Assembly: GCF_044386045.1 (NCBI RefSeq)
Contig: NZ_JBISCD010000040.1
Coordinates: 248,001-312,000 of the forward strand
Direction of reading: 5' to 3'
DNA from: Thalassobellus sediminis
GTDB taxonomy: Bacteria; Bacteroidota; Bacteroidia; Flavobacteriales; Flavobacteriaceae
Length of the DNA stretch: 64,000 nucleotides
Shown here: positions 18,624-25,817 of the stretch, piece after piece
Layout: each line of letters begins with the position of its first letter
Position numbering within the stretch: position 1 is the stretch's first letter
Translations under genes and position numbers: made by a program
Notes under the pieces: model-generated
Database searches by the model: none
The model's input: only the letters and a program-made list of their open reading frames with translations
What the model was told of the DNA's origin: nothing

Positions 18624-18663
18624 TATGCTTCAAAAATAATTAAGCATAACAATTTTACACTAA
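18624..18663 (-). promoter_or_regulatory. Promoter and putative operator of the rraA-uxaA operon
   Basis: On the minus strand TATTTTTG (plus-strand 18631-18638) fits the TAnnTTTG -7 element and lies 41 bases before the rraA ATG. It sits exactly between the arms of a perfect 7-base inverted repeat, TATGCTT (18624-18630) and AAGCATA (18642-18648). The right arm is part of the motif shared with 13125-13147. A protein bound here would cover the promoter, so repression is the simplest reading (inference). No -33 TTG is present at the right distance. Confidence 0.5.
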
Positions 18664-18783
18664 CCTATATTTGTTATTTTACATCCATTTTGTGTAATTC
18701 TGTTGTAGAAAAACATCATAAAATGGAATAACTTGATTCTAAAGCTTAAAAAATCTAACTTCGTTTATAGAATTATTTAATAA

Positions 18784-19443
18784 GTGACAAAAAAAACAAA
18801 AACGCCTTGGCCAACAAAAGATGTCATGAACCAGATTTATGACAAGCATCTTTGGGGTGGAAAGGAATTCGATTTTTATTCTGGAGCAGGTTCTCATAAT
18901 CCAGAAATTATAAACCCTTATTTAAAAGTTATAACTGCATTTTTACAATCGCATAATAACAACTTAATAGTTTGCGATTTAGGTTGTGGCGATTTTAATA
19001 TTGGAAAACACCTCACTAAATACTCCAAAAGGTATATTGCCCTAGATATTGTTGAAAATCTTATAAAAAGAAACAAAACAATATTCAAAGAAGAAAACCT
19101 AGAATTTTATTGTTTGGATATTGTAAAAGATAAGCTTCCCCATGGAGACTGTATTATACTTAGGCAAGTACTTCAACATTTATCTAATAAAGAGATTGAA
19201 GAAGTCGTAAAAAAATTAACAGCTTACAAATACATTATTCTAACGGAACATATCCCATTTGCAAACTTTACCCCAAACAAAGACATTATTTCGGGACAAG
19301 GCATAAGACTAAAACAAAACAGTGGTGTTAATATATTAGAAGCCCCTTTTAATTTGAAGGTTAAAGTAAAAAAAGAACTTGGGGAACATGTTTTAAATGA
19401 CAGGAAAGGGAGAATTGTAACGACTTTATTTGAAGTGTTTTAA
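18784..19443 (+). CDS. Class I SAM-dependent methyltransferase
   Basis: The 219-residue protein has the Rossmann methyltransferase motif I VCDLGCGDFNIG (about 61-72), followed by YIALDIVENLI and the later motif DCIILRQVLQHLSNKEIEEVV typical of methyltransferases acting on small molecules. The start is a GTG at 18784; no better in-frame ATG precedes motif I except Met15, which would cost the first 14 residues. A possible -7 element TATATTTG lies at 18666-18673. The substrate is not known. It is divergent from the uronate operon and convergent with the next small gene, overlapping it by 4 bases, so context gives no clue. Confidence 0.8.
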   Translation: MTKKTKTPWPTKDVMNQIYDKHLWGGKEFDFYSGAGSHNPEIINPYLKVITAFLQSHNNNLIVCDLGCGDFNIGKHLTKYSKRYIALDIVENLIKRNKTIFKEENLEFYCLDIVKDKLPHGDCIILRQVLQHLSNKEIEEVVKKLTAYKYIILTEHIPFANFTPNKDIISGQGIRLKQNSGVNILEAPFNLKVKVKKELGEHVLNDRKGRIVTTLFEVF

Positions 19444-19769
19444 TAATAAATCTTGATTTTCTTATAAATTGACTTAAAAGGTTCTTTAAATTTAGTGTTT
19501 TCAAATCCAGTAATATCATCTACAAAATGTTCAACTGGTGAATATTCATTAACACAACTAAGCATCATTCCAATTTCTATATTTTTAAAATTACTTTTAC
19601 CTTTTTCAAGTTTACCTCTAGTTGTCAATATTGGATAATAATATTCGTTCTTCCAACTCTTCGAATTCTCAGTCCATTTAGGAAACTCAATAGGTATTCT
19701 TTTTAAACGAATATTTAATAAATAAATGATCGCTTTACGTTCTTCATTATTTAAAATTAAGGTTTCCAT
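19440..19769 (-). CDS. Hypothetical protein, 109 residues
   Basis: I do not recognise this family. The protein is soluble, lacks a signal peptide, and is rich in Lys, Glu, Asn and aromatic residues (ERKAIIYLLNIRLKRIPIEFP near the N terminus, GFENTKFKEPFKSIYKKIKIYY at the end). The ATG at 19769 directly abuts the stop of the folK-kinase gene, which starts further upstream on the same strand, so the two are probably co-transcribed. Its 3' end overlaps the convergent methyltransferase gene by 4 bases. The opposite strand has no competing gene, and the tight packing supports a real gene. Confidence 0.6.
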   Translation of the reverse strand: METLILNNEERKAIIYLLNIRLKRIPIEFPKWTENSKSWKNEYYYPILTTRGKLEKGKSNFKNIEIGMMLSCVNEYSPVEHFVDDITGFENTKFKEPFKSIYKKIKIYY

Positions 19770-20897
19770 TTATTCGCAAATCTCACCCAAAACCCACAAG
19801 TAATCACTTCGATTCTCAACAAAATCTCTGTCAGAGACATCAATAATTTTAACGTTGAAATCGGTTTGGGTTTTTAGAAACTCTAAATAGCCTGTGTTTA
19901 TTTTTTCAAGATAATCATCGGCAATATTTTGTTCGTAATCGCGTCCGCGTTTTCTAATATTTGCTTGCAAACGTGCTGTGTTTTGGTATAAATACACATA
20001 TAAATCTGGTTTACGCAACTCTTTATACATTAAATAAAAGAGTTTTCTATACAGCTTAAACTCATCGTCTTGCAAGGTAATTTTAGAAAATATAAGTGAT
20101 TTAAACACATCGTAATCACTTATAATAAAATCTTTAAATAAATCGAGTTGCGATAAATCGTCAGAAATTTGCTGATACCTATCTGCAAGAAAAGACATTT
20201 CTAAAGGAAACGAATAACGCTGAGCATCTTCATAAAATTTTGGCAAAAACGGATTGTCGGCAAAACGTTCTAAAACAAGTTTCGCATTAAAATCGTGCGC
20301 TATTTTGGTTGCTAAACTGGTTTTTCCAGATCCAATATTGCCCTCAATTGCTATGTAATTATACTTAGCTAAATCACAAACTTTGCCCGGATTTTTAAGC
20401 CAAATCTTAATAGGTTCTAAAACCGATTCGTCTTCACATTCATCTAACAAAACAGATATTTCTGTTCCAAATTTTGGATGCTGCACTTTTGAAGCAATAT
20501 CGTTAAGTGGCTGTAAAACAAACTTACGCTTACTCATTTCTTGGTGTGGCACTTGCAAAGTTTCTGTAGCTATAATCTTATCTTCAGCTAAAACAATATC
20601 TAAATCTATCGTTCTAGCTTCATAACCAGCTCCTTCATTTCGTGTTCTACCTAATTTTGTTTCAATATCCAACAAGTTATCGAGCACTTCTTGGGGTTGC
20701 AAATCACTTTCTAAAACCAAACAACAATTAAGAAAATCGTCACTTTCAAACCCCAATGCTGGCGATTTGTAAACTTTAGAAATCAACTTAATATTTCCAA
20801 TACGTATATAAATAGCATCAGCGGCAGCTTGTAAATGCTTCAATTTATCGCCTTTATTACTTCCTAATGCGATATGATATGTTGTTGGTTTCACCAT
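19770..20897 (-). CDS. folK: FolK-deoxynucleoside kinase fusion protein
   Basis: The 375-residue protein joins two enzymes. Residues 1 to about 160 are HPPK (FolK), which transfers pyrophosphate from ATP to 6-hydroxymethyl-dihydropterin in folate synthesis: IALGSNKGDKLKHL, ESDDFLNCCLVLE, KLGRTRNEGAGYEARTIDLD and VPHQEMSKRKFVLQPL are all present. Residues about 178-375 are a deoxynucleoside kinase with P-loop GNIGSGKT (186-193), the ERFADNPFLPKFYED segment and the RKRGRDYE lid. This fusion is known in many Bacteroidota, so it is not unusual for the lineage. ATG at 20897 places the FolK motif at the very N terminus, as expected. It heads a two-gene unit with the 109-residue hypothetical gene. 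Confidence 0.95.
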   Translation of the reverse strand: MVKPTTYHIALGSNKGDKLKHLQAAADAIYIRIGNIKLISKVYKSPALGFESDDFLNCCLVLESDLQPQEVLDNLLDIETKLGRTRNEGAGYEARTIDLDIVLAEDKIIATETLQVPHQEMSKRKFVLQPLNDIASKVQHPKFGTEISVLLDECEDESVLEPIKIWLKNPGKVCDLAKYNYIAIEGNIGSGKTSLATKIAHDFNAKLVLERFADNPFLPKFYEDAQRYSFPLEMSFLADRYQQISDDLSQLDLFKDFIISDYDVFKSLIFSKITLQDDEFKLYRKLFYLMYKELRKPDLYVYLYQNTARLQANIRKRGRDYEQNIADDYLEKINTGYLEFLKTQTDFNVKIIDVSDRDFVENRSDYLWVLGEICE

Positions 20898-21052
20898 AGA
20901 AAGACAAAATAATGAAAAGTAAATGGTTTCCTTTATATTTACAGAAGCTATTTATTCACAAATTATATCGAAACAATATTCTTATATCATATAGCTCTAA
21001 CTAATACCATAATAAGAAATCGAACTGACAAAAATATTTATTTACAAATTGT

Positions 21053-21757
21053 ATGTCATTAAAAGATAAACTTGCCGCACAACGTATTTACATCCTCTTA
21101 GGAGCTTTGTTTATAACATCATTAGTGGTTTCAAACTTAATTTTCCAAAAATTCTTTTATTGGTACCCGTTTGATATTGAGATTTTTGGAAGTAAACTTT
21201 TCGAAATCTCCGTTGGCATCTTACCTTATCCTATCACTTTTTTAATAACCGACTTAATAAGCGAAATTTATGGTAAAAAACGAGCTAACGATGTTGTTGT
21301 TACTGGCATTTTTGCTTCATTGTTTTCCCTTCTTATTATATACACAGCCAGCAATGTTCCTGCAACTTCGTGGTCTTATGTAAAAGACGATATGTTTAAT
21401 ACCGTTTTTGGTAATTCAGCTATTGCTGTTTTTGCTAGTATGCTTACCTATTTATTTGCGCAATTTGTAGATATTCAAATCTATCATTTCTGGAAACGAC
21501 TAACCAAAGGCAAACATTTATGGTTGCGAAATAATTTTTCAACTTGGTTTTCTCAATTTGTAGACACCTTTACTATTGTAACACTATTATGCTCTTTTGG
21601 CATTATTGATTGGGCAAATTTTAAAGGCTTACTTATTAGTGGTTTTCTTTTTAAAGTAATTATCGCTTTTTTAGACACGCCGTTTCTATATTTAGGCGTG
21701 TATTTATTTAGAAGACGCTTCAACTTAAAAGTGAATGAAGAAATAGATATGCTCTAA
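21053..21757 (+). CDS. Queuosine precursor transporter (YhhQ/VUT family)
   Basis: The 234-residue inner membrane protein has about six hydrophobic spans and the family signature FPYPITFLITDLISEIYGKKRA-like segment at about 65-80 (here ILPYPITFLITDLISEIYG), followed by QFVDIQIYHFWKRLTKGKHLWLRNN and STWFSQFVDTF. YhhQ proteins import queuine precursors (preQ0 or preQ1) used for tRNA modification. I looked for a preQ1 riboswitch in the 155-base upstream region and saw no convincing pseudoknot. The gene appears monocistronic. Confidence 0.88.
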   Translation: MSLKDKLAAQRIYILLGALFITSLVVSNLIFQKFFYWYPFDIEIFGSKLFEISVGILPYPITFLITDLISEIYGKKRANDVVVTGIFASLFSLLIIYTASNVPATSWSYVKDDMFNTVFGNSAIAVFASMLTYLFAQFVDIQIYHFWKRLTKGKHLWLRNNFSTWFSQFVDTFTIVTLLCSFGIIDWANFKGLLISGFLFKVIIAFLDTPFLYLGVYLFRRRFNLKVNEEIDML

Positions 21758-21810
21758 TAATTTAGCATTAGATTAACGCACATGTAAGCTTTTATCGTCA
21801 TTTTTACGTA

Positions 21811-21818
21811 TATCTTTG
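21811..21818 (+). promoter_or_regulatory. Putative -7 promoter element for the AsmA-like gene
   Basis: TATCTTTG matches TAnnTTTG and lies 29 bases before the ATG at 21848. A -33 TTG at the usual distance is not visible. Confidence 0.5.
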
Positions 21819-21847
21819 TAAAATTCAAAGTTAAGAACCGAAAATTC

Positions 21848-24529
21848 ATGAAAGAAACTTTAAAAATCTTAGGTATTAGCATTCTAATTATTTTAGCCCT
21901 TTTAATTGCTATTCCTTTTGCTTTTCAAGGACAAATAAAAGATATGGTGAAACGTTTTATAAACGAAAACGTAAATGCCCAAGTAGAATTTAGCGATGTT
22001 AGCTTAAGTTTTATTAAAAGTTTTCCGCAAGCGCATGTAAGCGTTAATGATCTGGCTATTACCAATTTTGAACCTTTTAAAGACGAAACCTTTGCTACGG
22101 CTAAAGATATTTCTTTTACTATGTCTATAAAAGAATTGTTTAAAAGTGCTAGTGACGGTCCTATTGTTGTAAAATCTATTGATATAGATGAAGCTTTAAT
22201 TACCTTAAAAACAGATAAATTTGGTAACAATAATTACGATATTACCAAAGAAGATGAAAACCCTACTAAAGACACAACAGACTCAAATAGTTTTTCTTTT
22301 AGCTTAGAAAACTACAGTATTAATAATAGTGTCTTTACTTATATTGATGAAGCTTCTAATATTTTAGTGCAAATTTCTGAACTTAATCATAATGGAAACG
22401 GTATTTTTTCTACCGATAAATCTGAGTTAAACACCAAAAGTGATGCAAATATTAGTATCGCAATGGATAGCACGAATTATTTAAACAATAACGCCTTAAA
22501 ACTAGATGCTATAATTGGTTTAGACCTTACCAATAGCATTTATACATTTAAAGATAACAAAGGCTTTATTAACCAATTGCCTTTAGAGTTTCAAGGGTAT
22601 TTGAAATTGTTAGAAAACGGGCAAGAAATGGATATTACATTTGAAAACTCGGAATCTGATTTCAAAAATTTCTTAGCCTTAGTTCCTAAAGACTATTCAA
22701 AAAATATTGAAGACGTTGAAACTTCTGGCGATTTTAAAGTAAAAGGTATTATTAAAGGAGTCAGTTCAGATAACACTATTCCTCATTTAGATATTAATAT
22801 AGCTTCAAACAACGCCTCTTTTAAATATCCAGATTTACCAAAACGTGTTGAAAACATTTCTATAAACACTTCCATAAAAAATACAACTGGAAACGTAGAT
22901 GATACTTTTGTTTCTATAGAAAAATTGAATTTTAAAATTGATGATGATATTTTTAAATCATCGGCAACTATAAAAAACATCACTAAAAACATGTTTGTTA
23001 ATGCTAATATTGATGGCGTTTTAAATTTAGCGAACATTACAAAAGTGTATCCTGTTGAATTATACAATACGCTAAGCGGTATTTTAAAAGTAAACATAAA
23101 TACGGCGTTTGATATGAATGCCCTAGAAACCAATGCATACTCGCGCATTAAAAACAATGGTTCTGCGAGTATTACTGATTTTATATTCTCTTCGGAAGAC
23201 ATTGTAAACCCTATTCGTATTTATAATGCCAATATGAGTTTTAACCCTAGCACGGTTTCATTAAACAATTTTAAAGCAAAAACGGGAGATAGCGATTTAA
23301 ATGCGACAGGAACCATTAAAAATCTATTAGGATTTTTATTAAGCGATAACACTTTAAAAGGTGATTTCAATGTGAATTCAAATTTGTTTAAAGTCAGTGA
23401 TTTTATGACGGCAGATGAAGATGTTGCTACAGAAAACAAAACAACATCTCCTGAAGAATCGTTAAAAATACCAGCCTTTTTAGATTGTACTATTAATGCC
23501 AATGCAAAAACGGTTGTGTATGATAATTTGAATTTAAAAGATGTAAATGGAACGCTTTTAATAAAAGACCAACAAGCTAATTTAAGAGATTTAACATCTA
23601 GTTTATTTGATGGTGCATTATCTGTAGCTGGCAATGTATCAACAAAAAAAGAAACACCTACTTTTAATCTAGACCTCAATATAGATGGGTTTGACATTGG
23701 TGAATCTTTTAAAAATTTAGAATTGCTACAAAACTTAGCGCCCATTGCTAAACTGCTTCAAGGAAAATTAAATACAATCATTAATTTATCTGGAGATTTA
23801 GATTCAGAATTCACACCTAATTTAAGCACCGTTTCAGGTAATGCTTTAGCCGAATTATTAGCCACAAAAATAAACGCCAATCAAGGCGAATTATTTAACA
23901 AACTAGAAGGCGCTTTAGGTTTTATAGATTTTGATAAACTTGATTTAAAAGACTTAAAAACAAAATTTGAATTCGCAAACGGGAAAGTTAGTGTAAAACC
24001 TTTCGATTTAAAATATGAAGATATTGCCATCTCTGTTTCTGGTAGTCATGGTTTTGACAAAACACTAGATTACAATGCCATTTTTAATGTGCCTGCAAAA
24101 TATTTAGGAAGTGACGTCAATCAATTAATTGGAAAAATTGATAGTGAGGACGCTAAAAACATTACAATTCCTGTTACAGCAAGTATTGGTGGGTCTTACA
24201 CAAGTCCTACAGTTAAAACAGATTTAACAAGTGGTGTTTCAAACCTGACCAAACAACTTGTTGAAATTGAAAAACAAAAACTTCTTAACAAAGGAAAAGA
24301 CAAGGTAGCAGATTTAATTGGCAATGTTATTGGAGGTAATAAAACAAAAACAGACTCTATAAAACAGCAACAAAACAATACTGTTAAAGATGTTTTAGGA
24401 GACATTATTGGTGGCAACAAAACAACTACTAAAACAGATACGACAAAAACCAATACCAATACAGCTATTAAAAATGTATTAGGAGGCTTATTAGACGGAA
24501 AGAAGAAACAAAAAGACACAATAAAATAA
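21848..24529 (+). CDS. AsmA-like protein, periplasmic, membrane-anchored
   Basis: The 893-residue protein has one N-terminal membrane span (LGISILIILALLIAIPFAFQ, about 8-28). The long periplasmic part begins with the AsmA-type start (VNAQVEFSDVSLSFIKSFPQAHVSVNDLAI) and ends with an AsmA_2-like C-terminal region (about 500-800; SGNALAELLATKINANQGELFNKLEGALGFIDFDKLDLKDLKTKFEF). AsmA-family proteins form long bridge-like structures linked to outer membrane lipid balance; the role in flavobacteria is inferred. The last 80 residues are low in complexity, with three versions of a short amphipathic unit (LIGNVIGGNK, VLGDIIGGNK, VLGGLLDGKK) between Thr/Lys/Gln-rich linkers. It has its own -7 element and seems to be a single-gene unit. 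Confidence 0.85.
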   Translation: MKETLKILGISILIILALLIAIPFAFQGQIKDMVKRFINENVNAQVEFSDVSLSFIKSFPQAHVSVNDLAITNFEPFKDETFATAKDISFTMSIKELFKSASDGPIVVKSIDIDEALITLKTDKFGNNNYDITKEDENPTKDTTDSNSFSFSLENYSINNSVFTYIDEASNILVQISELNHNGNGIFSTDKSELNTKSDANISIAMDSTNYLNNNALKLDAIIGLDLTNSIYTFKDNKGFINQLPLEFQGYLKLLENGQEMDITFENSESDFKNFLALVPKDYSKNIEDVETSGDFKVKGIIKGVSSDNTIPHLDINIASNNASFKYPDLPKRVENISINTSIKNTTGNVDDTFVSIEKLNFKIDDDIFKSSATIKNITKNMFVNANIDGVLNLANITKVYPVELYNTLSGILKVNINTAFDMNALETNAYSRIKNNGSASITDFIFSSEDIVNPIRIYNANMSFNPSTVSLNNFKAKTGDSDLNATGTIKNLLGFLLSDNTLKGDFNVNSNLFKVSDFMTADEDVATENKTTSPEESLKIPAFLDCTINANAKTVVYDNLNLKDVNGTLLIKDQQANLRDLTSSLFDGALSVAGNVSTKKETPTFNLDLNIDGFDIGESFKNLELLQNLAPIAKLLQGKLNTIINLSGDLDSEFTPNLSTVSGNALAELLATKINANQGELFNKLEGALGFIDFDKLDLKDLKTKFEFANGKVSVKPFDLKYEDIAISVSGSHGFDKTLDYNAIFNVPAKYLGSDVNQLIGKIDSEDAKNITIPVTASIGGSYTSPTVKTDLTSGVSNLTKQLVEIEKQKLLNKGKDKVADLIGNVIGGNKTKTDSIKQQQNNTVKDVLGDIIGGNKTTTKTDTTKTNTNTAIKNVLGGLLDGKKKQKDTIK

Positions 24530-24624
24530 CTATTTTTTAGCTTTTCTACCTTTCTATTATTAATTAATGGGGTCTATTTTAGCTGTTTACTCAATTAGTT
24601 TCGGGTATTACAAAAATAAAGTAT

Positions 24625-24632
24625 TATCTTTG
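24625..24632 (+). promoter_or_regulatory. Putative -7 promoter element for rpsU
   Basis: TATCTTTG matches TAnnTTTG and lies 97 bases before the rpsU start, so the message would carry a leader of about 90 bases. No exact -33 TTG is visible. Confidence 0.5.
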
Positions 24633-24729
24633 TCGCGTTATTTTTCAAGAAAAACCCATTTTATCACATAAAACAAAGGCTTTTTTAGTTAAACGTCTTA
24701 GATTAAATATCAATTAATTAAAATTATAT

Positions 24730-24924
24730 ATGTTAAAAATTATTATTAAAGACGGCGAAAACATAGAGCGCGCTTTAAAACGTTACAAACGTAAACACAG
24801 AAACATTAAAGTGATGCAAAACTTAAGAGAAAGCCAGTTTTTTACTAAGCCTTCTGTTAAAAGACGTCGTCAAATTCAAAAAGCTGAATACATTCAAAAC
24901 TTAAGAGATCAAGAAGATATTTAG
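24730..24924 (+). CDS. rpsU: 30S ribosomal protein bS21
   Basis: The 64-residue basic protein matches bS21: KDGENIERALKRYKRKHRN at the N terminus and FTKPSVKRRRQIQKAEYIQ later. In Bacteroidota, bS21 with bS18 and bS6 helps hide the anti-Shine-Dalgarno end of 16S rRNA (established for Flavobacterium ribosomes). The 20 bases before the ATG are AATTAATTAAAATTATAT, with no purine-rich Shine-Dalgarno box. A bidirectional terminator starts 26 bases after the stop. The leader of about 90 bases may hold control elements. Confidence 0.97.
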   Translation: MLKIIIKDGENIERALKRYKRKHRNIKVMQNLRESQFFTKPSVKRRRQIQKAEYIQNLRDQEDI

Positions 24925-24949
24925 CCTTTAACTCTCTACACTATATATG

Positions 24950-24980
24950 TCCCATTTATAATAACTTATAAATGGGATTT
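24950..24980. terminator. Bidirectional terminator between rpsU and the DUF2797 gene
   Basis: A perfect 12-base inverted repeat, TCCCATTTATAA / TTATAAATGGGA with loop TAAC, spans 24950-24977 and is followed by TTTTTA on the plus strand. The DUF2797 gene ends at 24981, so the hairpin serves both convergent genes. Confidence 0.85.
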
Positions 24981-25775
24981 TTAGTTTACAGAAATATTTA
25001 CAACTAAACCTTCATTAGCCCTCACATTAAAAACCGTATTATCTTCAAAAATAAGATACTGCCCTTTTATTCCAACTAACTTTCCTGTATACGAAAGCTC
25101 CTTTTTCAAATTTAAACTCTTAGGTTTCTCAGGGTATTTAAAAACAGGAAACTCAATATTCGTTTCGCTATTACTTTCTATAAAATAATCTTTGGCTTCA
25201 TCAGGAATATACTGCTTCAAACGTTCGCGCCATTCAACTAAATTTTCATCTTCAATCTCATTTTTTAGCATTTTGCGCCAATTGGTTTTATCTGCTACAT
25301 AACTTTTTAAAGCAACCTCGGTAACACCTGCTAAATACCTATTGGGTACTTCAACAATTTCAATAGCTTCATGTGCGCCTTGATCTATCCAACGGGTAGG
25401 CACTTGTCCTTTTCTTGTGACACCAACTTTTACATTACTAGAATTGGCTAAATACACAATATGAGGTTGTAATTGCGCTTTTTTTTCAAACTCTAAATCT
25501 CGATCTTCTATACCTAAATGTGCTTTACTTAGCTCTGGGCGCATAATCCAATCTGCAGCTTGTGGCACTTCATAAAAGCATTGTTTATCAAACCCTTGTC
25601 TATAAATAGGCTTATCTAAGCCACAATTTAAACATTGATATTTAACGAATTCAATCTTAACATTCTTGTTCAATAACTGATTCATATTTAAAAAGTCTTT
25701 TTCAAAAACTAAATAATATTGAATAGGAATTGAAAACTCTGTTTCCATTTTTGTTAAAACACCTTGGTAGGTCAT
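24981..25775 (-). CDS. DUF2797 protein
   Basis: The 264-residue protein matches DUF2797. It has a zinc-finger-like cysteine set, CLNCG (about 48-52) and a later Cys in GFDKQCFYEVP, then a central HIVYLANSSNVKVGVTRKGQ...RWIDQGA segment (about 108-135). That segment resembles the YVxxxxxxVKIGxT core of GIY-YIG/T5orf172-type nucleases, followed by a helical region. The function of the family is unknown to me. A nucleic-acid role is inferred from the zinc finger and this likeness. The protein is cytoplasmic. The gene is divergent from the GH3-like gene, with only 42 bases between the two starts. Confidence 0.82.
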   Translation of the reverse strand: MTYQGVLTKMETEFSIPIQYYLVFEKDFLNMNQLLNKNVKIEFVKYQCLNCGLDKPIYRQGFDKQCFYEVPQAADWIMRPELSKAHLGIEDRDLEFEKKAQLQPHIVYLANSSNVKVGVTRKGQVPTRWIDQGAHEAIEIVEVPNRYLAGVTEVALKSYVADKTNWRKMLKNEIEDENLVEWRERLKQYIPDEAKDYFIESNSETNIEFPVFKYPEKPKSLNLKKELSYTGKLVGIKGQYLIFEDNTVFNVRANEGLVVNISVN

Positions 25776-25817
25776 AAAAAAAAGTATTATTTTTAAAAAA
25801 ATAAATATAAAACAAAT

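Noticed and set aside
18590..18652. N-terminal extension of the RraA protein by 21 residues
   Set aside because: The extension overlaps the -7 element and the inverted repeat of the operon promoter, and family members start near MKYYNSFKEL.
20898..21052. Possible preQ1 riboswitch before the YhhQ-type gene
   Set aside because: I searched for a small C-rich/A-rich pseudoknot near the start codon and found only AT-rich sequence without convincing pairing.
23221..23745. Minus-strand open frame of 174 codons inside the AsmA-like gene
   Set aside because: It is antisense to a continuous, well-supported coding region and has no start context or motif.
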